Shown: one piece after another, positions 34,096 to 37,320 of the stretch
Layout: the number at the start of each line of letters is the position of its first letter
Position numbering within the stretch: the first letter of the stretch is position 1
Source: an uncultured Clostridia bacterium
Lineage (GTDB): Bacteria > Bacillota > Clostridia > Christensenellales > UBA3700
Assembly (NCBI GenBank): GCA_947175555.1
Contig: CAMWNK010000014.1
Span: forward strand, 1 to 37,320
DNA: 37,320 bases
Direction: 5' to 3'
Notes under the pieces: generated by a model
Databases searched by the model: none
What the model was told of the DNA's origin: nothing
Seen by the model: only the letters and a program-made list of their open reading frames with translations
Position numbers and translations under genes: made by a program

Positions 34096-34737
34096 TTAAC
34101 CTACCTGCTTGTCTACCCAATCGCAGAAATTGTCAAACCAATTGGTATTGCTGTCATAGTCATAGCTTGCAGCCGACGCGCAGTCGAGCGCTATGAGCTG
34201 TCCGTCGGGAGTCTCCATATATGCGGGGGCAGTCTGAGTATACTCGGATACCGCTCCTTCTGCCGACGCAGAGCCCGCGCCCAATCCGATATTGACGAAT
34301 ATAAGCGTAGCTACTATTGCTATTATCGCAAAGTAAAGCACGATAAGCATCTTAGCCTTGAAGTTAAGGCTCCTCTTCTTCTTTTCTTTGCCCAAGCTGT
34401 CGCCCAAGCCGTAAGCCTCGGCGGCATCGTAGTCAGCCGCGTTCATATCTTGACGCTCTGATTGAGCGTATCTTCTGTCATAAGACGCCATGTACGCAGG
34501 TTGAGGCGCGCTCATGCCGGCTTGAGGATGCTGAACGGGAGCGGGTGCATAATACTGCTGAGGCATAGCAGCATACTCCCTTGCGGCATAATTTGCGTTG
34601 GGATATGCGTATGAATTGCGATTATAAGCGTTATTGTTATAATTAGCTCTTGCGGCGTCTCTCGTATCCATATAGTACGCGCCGTACTGCTCGCTTTCTA
34701 CCGCGTTGTCCATTGTCTTTTCAGCCAATCTGTTCAT
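34096..34737 (-). CDS. Unknown single-pass membrane protein in the FtsL position, Tyr/Ala/Asn-rich
   Basis: 213 residues. The first 112 form a low-complexity cytoplasmic region with 16 Tyr and many Ala, Asn, Gln and Pro (for example NNNAYNRNSYAYPNANYAA). A basic patch KEKKKRSLNFKAK (117-129) precedes one membrane helix (130-150), leaving a 63-residue outer domain ending FDNFCDWVDKQVG. Position between rsmH and the class B PBP is that of ftsL, but no leucine-zipper coiled coil, the hallmark of FtsL, is visible after the membrane helix. The ATG at 34737 has GGAGG 8 nt upstream; an earlier TTG is disfavoured. It could be a highly diverged FtsL or an unrelated divisome membrane protein. Confidence 0.75.
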   Translation of the reverse strand: MNRLAEKTMDNAVESEQYGAYYMDTRDAARANYNNNAYNRNSYAYPNANYAAREYAAMPQQYYAPAPVQHPQAGMSAPQPAYMASYDRRYAQSERQDMNAADYDAAEAYGLGDSLGKEKKKRSLNFKAKMLIVLYFAIIAIVATLIFVNIGLGAGSASAEGAVSEYTQTAPAYMETPDGQLIALDCASAASYDYDSNTNWFDNFCDWVDKQVG

Positions 34738-34759
34738 ATCTATATCCTCCAACCTGTTA

Positions 34760-35692
34760 TTATATTTTTTGCGCTATTCTCAGCTTTGCGCTGCCTGCTC
34801 TTTTATTCGCTTCAAGCTCCCTATCGTCTGCTACTATAGGCTTTCTGCTTATTATCTCTATCTCTTTTTTCTTATCGCAGGTACATATAGGTTGTCCCGC
34901 GGGACATATGCACGATGCGCTTAGATAATTAAATGTCTGCTTTACTATCCTGTCTTCCAGCGAGTGAAAGGTTATTACGCATATCCTTCCGCCGCTTTTC
35001 AGTCTGCGCGCCGCGCCCTTTATCATCTCGGACAGTCCGTCCAACTCGGAGTTGACCTCTATCCTTATGGCTTGGAAGGTGCGCTTACAAGGATTGCCCG
35101 AGCCGTACCTTTCTTTAGGCGGAAAGCACTTGCTCACTATCTCGGCAAGCTGAGAGGTGGTAGTTATCGCCTGCTCCTTCCTGCGCCTGCATATAGCTGC
35201 GGCAATCTTCCTTGAGTAACGCTCCTCGCCGTACTGCCATATCACTCTTGCAAGTTCCTTTTCCTCATAGCCGTTGACTACGTCGAAAGCGGAAAACTTG
35301 GCTTGAGAGTCCATCCTCATATCCAGCGGTCCGTCCTCTTTATACGACATGCCGCGCTCTGCATTATCAAGCTGATACGACGATACCCCAAGGTCCATCA
35401 AGATTCCGTCTATCTCCGACACGCCCAACTCGTCAAGATGAACTTCGAAGTTCTTGAAATCGTCATGAACGTAGCTTATCTTGCTTGCGTATCTTTCAAG
35501 TCTTGCGCTTGCGGCTAATATAGCCTCGCTATCTTTATCTATAGCAATAAGTCTGCCCGAGTGCAGGCGGCTGACTATCGCCTCGCTGTGTCCGCCCCCG
35601 CCGAGGGTGCAATCCACATACACGCCGTCGGGCTTAATATCCAAGCCGTCAATGCACTGCTCAAGCATTACAGGGATATGACTGAACTCCAT
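34760..35692 (-). CDS. rsmH: RsmH (MraW), 16S rRNA C1402 N4-methyltransferase
   Basis: 310 residues. HIPVMLEQCIDGL opens the family; the SAM motif is VDCTLGGGGHSEAI (26-39). MDLGVSSYQLDNAERGMSY, FQAIRIEVNSEL and CVITFHSLEDRIVKQ are diagnostic. It methylates C1402 in the ribosomal decoding centre. The ATG at 35692 starts one base after the mraZ stop. Confidence 0.97.
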   Translation of the reverse strand: MEFSHIPVMLEQCIDGLDIKPDGVYVDCTLGGGGHSEAIVSRLHSGRLIAIDKDSEAILAASARLERYASKISYVHDDFKNFEVHLDELGVSEIDGILMDLGVSSYQLDNAERGMSYKEDGPLDMRMDSQAKFSAFDVVNGYEEKELARVIWQYGEERYSRKIAAAICRRRKEQAITTTSQLAEIVSKCFPPKERYGSGNPCKRTFQAIRIEVNSELDGLSEMIKGAARRLKSGGRICVITFHSLEDRIVKQTFNYLSASCICPAGQPICTCDKKKEIEIISRKPIVADDRELEANKRAGSAKLRIAQKI

Positions 35693-35693
35693 A

Positions 35694-36140
35694 TCAGAAC
35701 GTAAGCTCCGGATTGACGGACTCGAAATTACTCTTGTACAGATAATCGTACTTCTCGCCCCTGCAATGAGCTTCCCATCTCTCTACGTCCCAAAGCTCTA
35801 TCTTATTGCCCAGTCCCACAAAGACAACGTCCTTGGAGATATTGGCATACTTCTTGGCTTCGGGCATGAGGGTGAAACGTCCCTGATTATCTTCGCTCAG
35901 CTCACACATGGAAGATATCAATATTCTTGCATTGTTGAGCGACTCGCCTGCGGCAACTGTAACCATGCTCTCGAACTTCTCGAGCATCTTATTTGCCGTC
36001 TCGGCGGTAATAAGGCTAAGGCAGCCGTCTGCGGAATACATTGCATAAATGCCGGCTGTGCCCATATTGTAACGGAACTTCAGCGGTATTCTCAATCTAC
36101 CCTTATCGTCAGCATGAAGATAATACTTACCGATAAACAT
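35694..36140 (-). CDS. mraZ: MraZ, transcriptional regulator of the dcw cluster
   Basis: 148 residues: two AbrB/SpoVT-like half domains with DDKGRLRIPLKFR (11-23) and EDNQGRFTLMPEAKKYA (83-99). MraZ oligomerises and represses its own operon through direct repeats in its promoter. It is the first gene of the dcw operon; AGGAGG lies about 10 nt before the ATG at 36140. Its promoter and candidate operators are listed separately. Confidence 0.96.
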   Translation of the reverse strand: MFIGKYYLHADDKGRLRIPLKFRYNMGTAGIYAMYSADGCLSLITAETANKMLEKFESMVTVAAGESLNNARILISSMCELSEDNQGRFTLMPEAKKYANISKDVVFVGLGNKIELWDVERWEAHCRGEKYDYLYKSNFESVNPELTF

Positions 36141-36170
36141 TCTGCCCTATCCTCCTGTTAGTGTAGTTAT

Positions 36171-36199
36171 ATTATAAACAGAGAAAAATCCCCTGTCAA
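36171..36199 (-). promoter_or_regulatory. Perfect sigma-A promoter of mraZ (dcw operon)
   Basis: TTGACA (36194-36199) and TATAAT (36171-36176) on the minus strand, 17-bp spacing. Predicted start near 36164 gives a 24-nt leader containing AGGAGG. Confidence 0.88.
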
Positions 36200-36213
36200 C
36201 CACTTTTTTCCAC
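36200..36213 (-). promoter_or_regulatory. Candidate MraZ operator
   Basis: Minus strand GTGGAAAAAAGTGG: two GTGG units 10 bp apart, directly abutting the -35 of mraZ. Repeats with this core and spacing are known MraZ targets. A second pair, GTGG at 36323-36326 and 36334-36337, is on the plus strand. Confidence 0.55.
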
Positions 36214-36352
36214 TAAATTGCATAAAATTGCACGTTAAAAATTTGACAATCAATATTTTGTGTCGTACATATGTTCTTATACAATTTTTTATAATTTTTA
36301 GGCTTGAAAATTCTGCTTTTAAGTGGAAATTCGGTGGAAAATTTTTCCTATT

Positions 36353-36397
36353 TTATCAACATTTTTAGGCATTTATCCACAAAAACACTGTGGATAA
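36353..36397. promoter_or_regulatory. DnaA-box cluster
   Basis: TTATCAACA (36353-36361, one mismatch), TTATCCACA (36373-36381, exact) and TGTGGATAA (36389-36397, exact, opposite strand). The first two are 20 bp apart and the last two form an inverted pair 7 bp apart. They lie in the 519-bp gap between mraZ and the metallophosphoesterase gene. Confidence 0.65.
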
Positions 36398-36539
36398 GTA
36401 GAAAATCAGAAATATTACGACTGAAATATCGTCATCGAGCCACTGCTCTGACTTGCAAGCATTTTCAGCGCGAAATCATAGGCTGCGCGCATAAAATTTT
36501 AACGCCGATTCAAATGTAAACATATGTTTTTATATGTGT

Positions 36540-36659
36540 CTGCACTGTATTGGAAAATGAATAATATACATAAATTATGAATAATTATAACATTGCCTGA
36601 GCGGCAAAATAATAATGATATATATATTGTTTATATATAAATAATTAAATAATATAATA
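36540..36659. other. AT-rich tract next to the DnaA boxes
   Basis: Between 36606 and 36659 there are only about two G/C bases; TATATATATTG and AATAATTAAATAATATAATA are typical. A small hairpin TTGCC-TGAGC-GGCAA is at 36593-36607. ACATATGT also recurs in this gap (near 36267 and 36529). No convincing protein gene is present in 36200-36659. Confidence 0.6.
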
Positions 36660-37320
36660 TTATAATACTTGTATAAGTTGATTATTCAATATATCGCAGG
36701 ACGTAAGATAATACTTTATCCCCTTTTTATCTACGATTAGGTTCTGTCTGCAATCGCTGCCGTGCAAATGTCCGTATACCACCGCGTCGACATTGTATGA
36801 CGCTATCATATCCGTTATTGCATTGTCGCCGTATCTGACGTCAAAGGGCGGATAATGGCACATGACTATTACCTTATCGTCATCTCCTCTCATCTTGCTC
36901 ATCTCTTTCAATGAAAGTCCCAAGCGTATCTCTTCTCTTTTGAGTATCTTAATATCTTGAGGGGAAGTCGCTCCCTGTTGCCACAGCCTGCTGCCGCATA
37001 TCAGCACGTTATCAAGCCTTAGGCAATCATTCTGAATAGCGTACATTCCCGTAGGCAACAGCGCCCTCACCTTGCCTATCGTGCTCCACCAATAGTCATG
37101 GTTGCCCTTTATGATTACTTTCCTGCCCTTCAGTCTCGCTACCCTGTCTATATCGCAAACAGCATCGCCCGCATTCATCGCCCAAGACAAATCTCCCGCA
37201 AGCAGCACGACGTCATCGTCTGCCACCTTGCTCGCCCAATCCGCCTCTATAGCAGCCATATGTCCCAGCCACTTATCACCGAAAATATCCATAGGCTTAT
37301 CCACGCTGCCCGACAAGTGT
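36660..37320 (-). CDS. Metallophosphoesterase (calcineurin-like), 5' end outside window
   Basis: About 220 residues visible. The frame is open to the window edge and the first codons read HLSGSVDKPMDIFG, the middle of the family N-terminus (normally DLHL...), so the start lies beyond 37320. Metal motifs GDLSWAM, GNHDYWW, CHYPPFD and GHLHGSD follow in order. It is a cytosolic two-metal phosphoesterase of unknown substrate, of the kind found in many Clostridia. It precedes mraZ on the same strand but is separated by 519 bp. Confidence 0.9.
   Translation of the reverse strand, partial: HLSGSVDKPMDIFGDKWLGHMAAIEADWASKVADDDVVLLAGDLSWAMNAGDAVCDIDRVARLKGRKVIIKGNHDYWWSTIGKVRALLPTGMYAIQNDCLRLDNVLICGSRLWQQGATSPQDIKILKREEIRLGLSLKEMSKMRGDDDKVIVMCHYPPFDVRYGDNAITDMIASYNVDAVVYGHLHGSDCRQNLIVDKKGIKYYLTSCDILNNQLIQVL

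Noticed and set aside
36304..36519. 71-codon plus-strand frame upstream of mraZ
   Set aside because: It overlaps the DnaA boxes and MraZ-like repeats and has no domain or convincing ribosome site.

Overview
This window is a one-sided stretch of a Bacillota (Clostridia-type) endospore-former chromosome. Every convincing gene lies on the minus strand, so transcription runs from high to low coordinates. The evidence for a spore former is direct: a spoIIIA operon, spoIIGA-sigE-sigG, an intact sigK and a ymxH/ylmC gene. A meso-DAP type MurE and textbook sigma-A promoters fit the same group. An uncultured gut Clostridia lineage is my inference.

Layout in transcription order (right to left): a metallophosphoesterase cut by the window edge; a 0.5-kb AT-rich intergenic region with three DnaA-box sequences and an mraZ promoter with MraZ-like operators; a division and cell-wall (dcw) cluster mraZ-rsmH-(unknown Tyr-rich single-pass membrane protein)-spoVD/ftsI-murE-mraY-murD-ftsW-murA-divIB; then, from a separate promoter, ftsA-ftsZ. 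After a 0.94-kb non-coding region with inverted repeats and strong potential RNA structure come spoIIGA-sigE, sigG, ymxH, nrdR, sigK, rnpB (RNase P RNA), a giant cyclic beta-1,2-glucan synthase-like gene, rarA-ABC transporter-ruvX, a DUF1292 gene, and spoIIIAA-AB-AC-AD-AE-AF-AG with the first codons of spoIIIAH at the left edge.

Functionally, the right half builds the septum and peptidoglycan precursors. The middle supplies the sporulation sigma cascade (SpoIIGA processes pro-SigE; SigG acts in the forespore; SigK in the mother cell), and the left end makes the SpoIIIA feeding-tube channel. Spo0A-box heptamers (TGTCGAA) occur in the intergenic regions before spoIIIAA, spoIIGA and murE, which suggests that the master sporulation regulator ties these blocks together.

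Most notable: (1) an FtsA whose three nucleotide-binding motifs are all degraded; (2) at least three genes (rarA, ftsA, spoIIGA) whose -10 box lies 6-8 nt from the start codon with no Shine-Dalgarno, as expected of leaderless mRNAs; (3) a DnaA-box cluster plus AT-rich tract upstream of mraZ, away from any visible dnaA; (4) the structured region between ftsZ and spoIIGA; (5) Tyr-rich disordered segments in FtsZ and in the unknown dcw membrane protein; (6) a hairpin that would mask the ymxH ribosome site only in read-through transcripts; and (7) a short SpoIIIAG without the usual insertion. No tRNA, CRISPR array, insertion sequence or prophage gene was seen.
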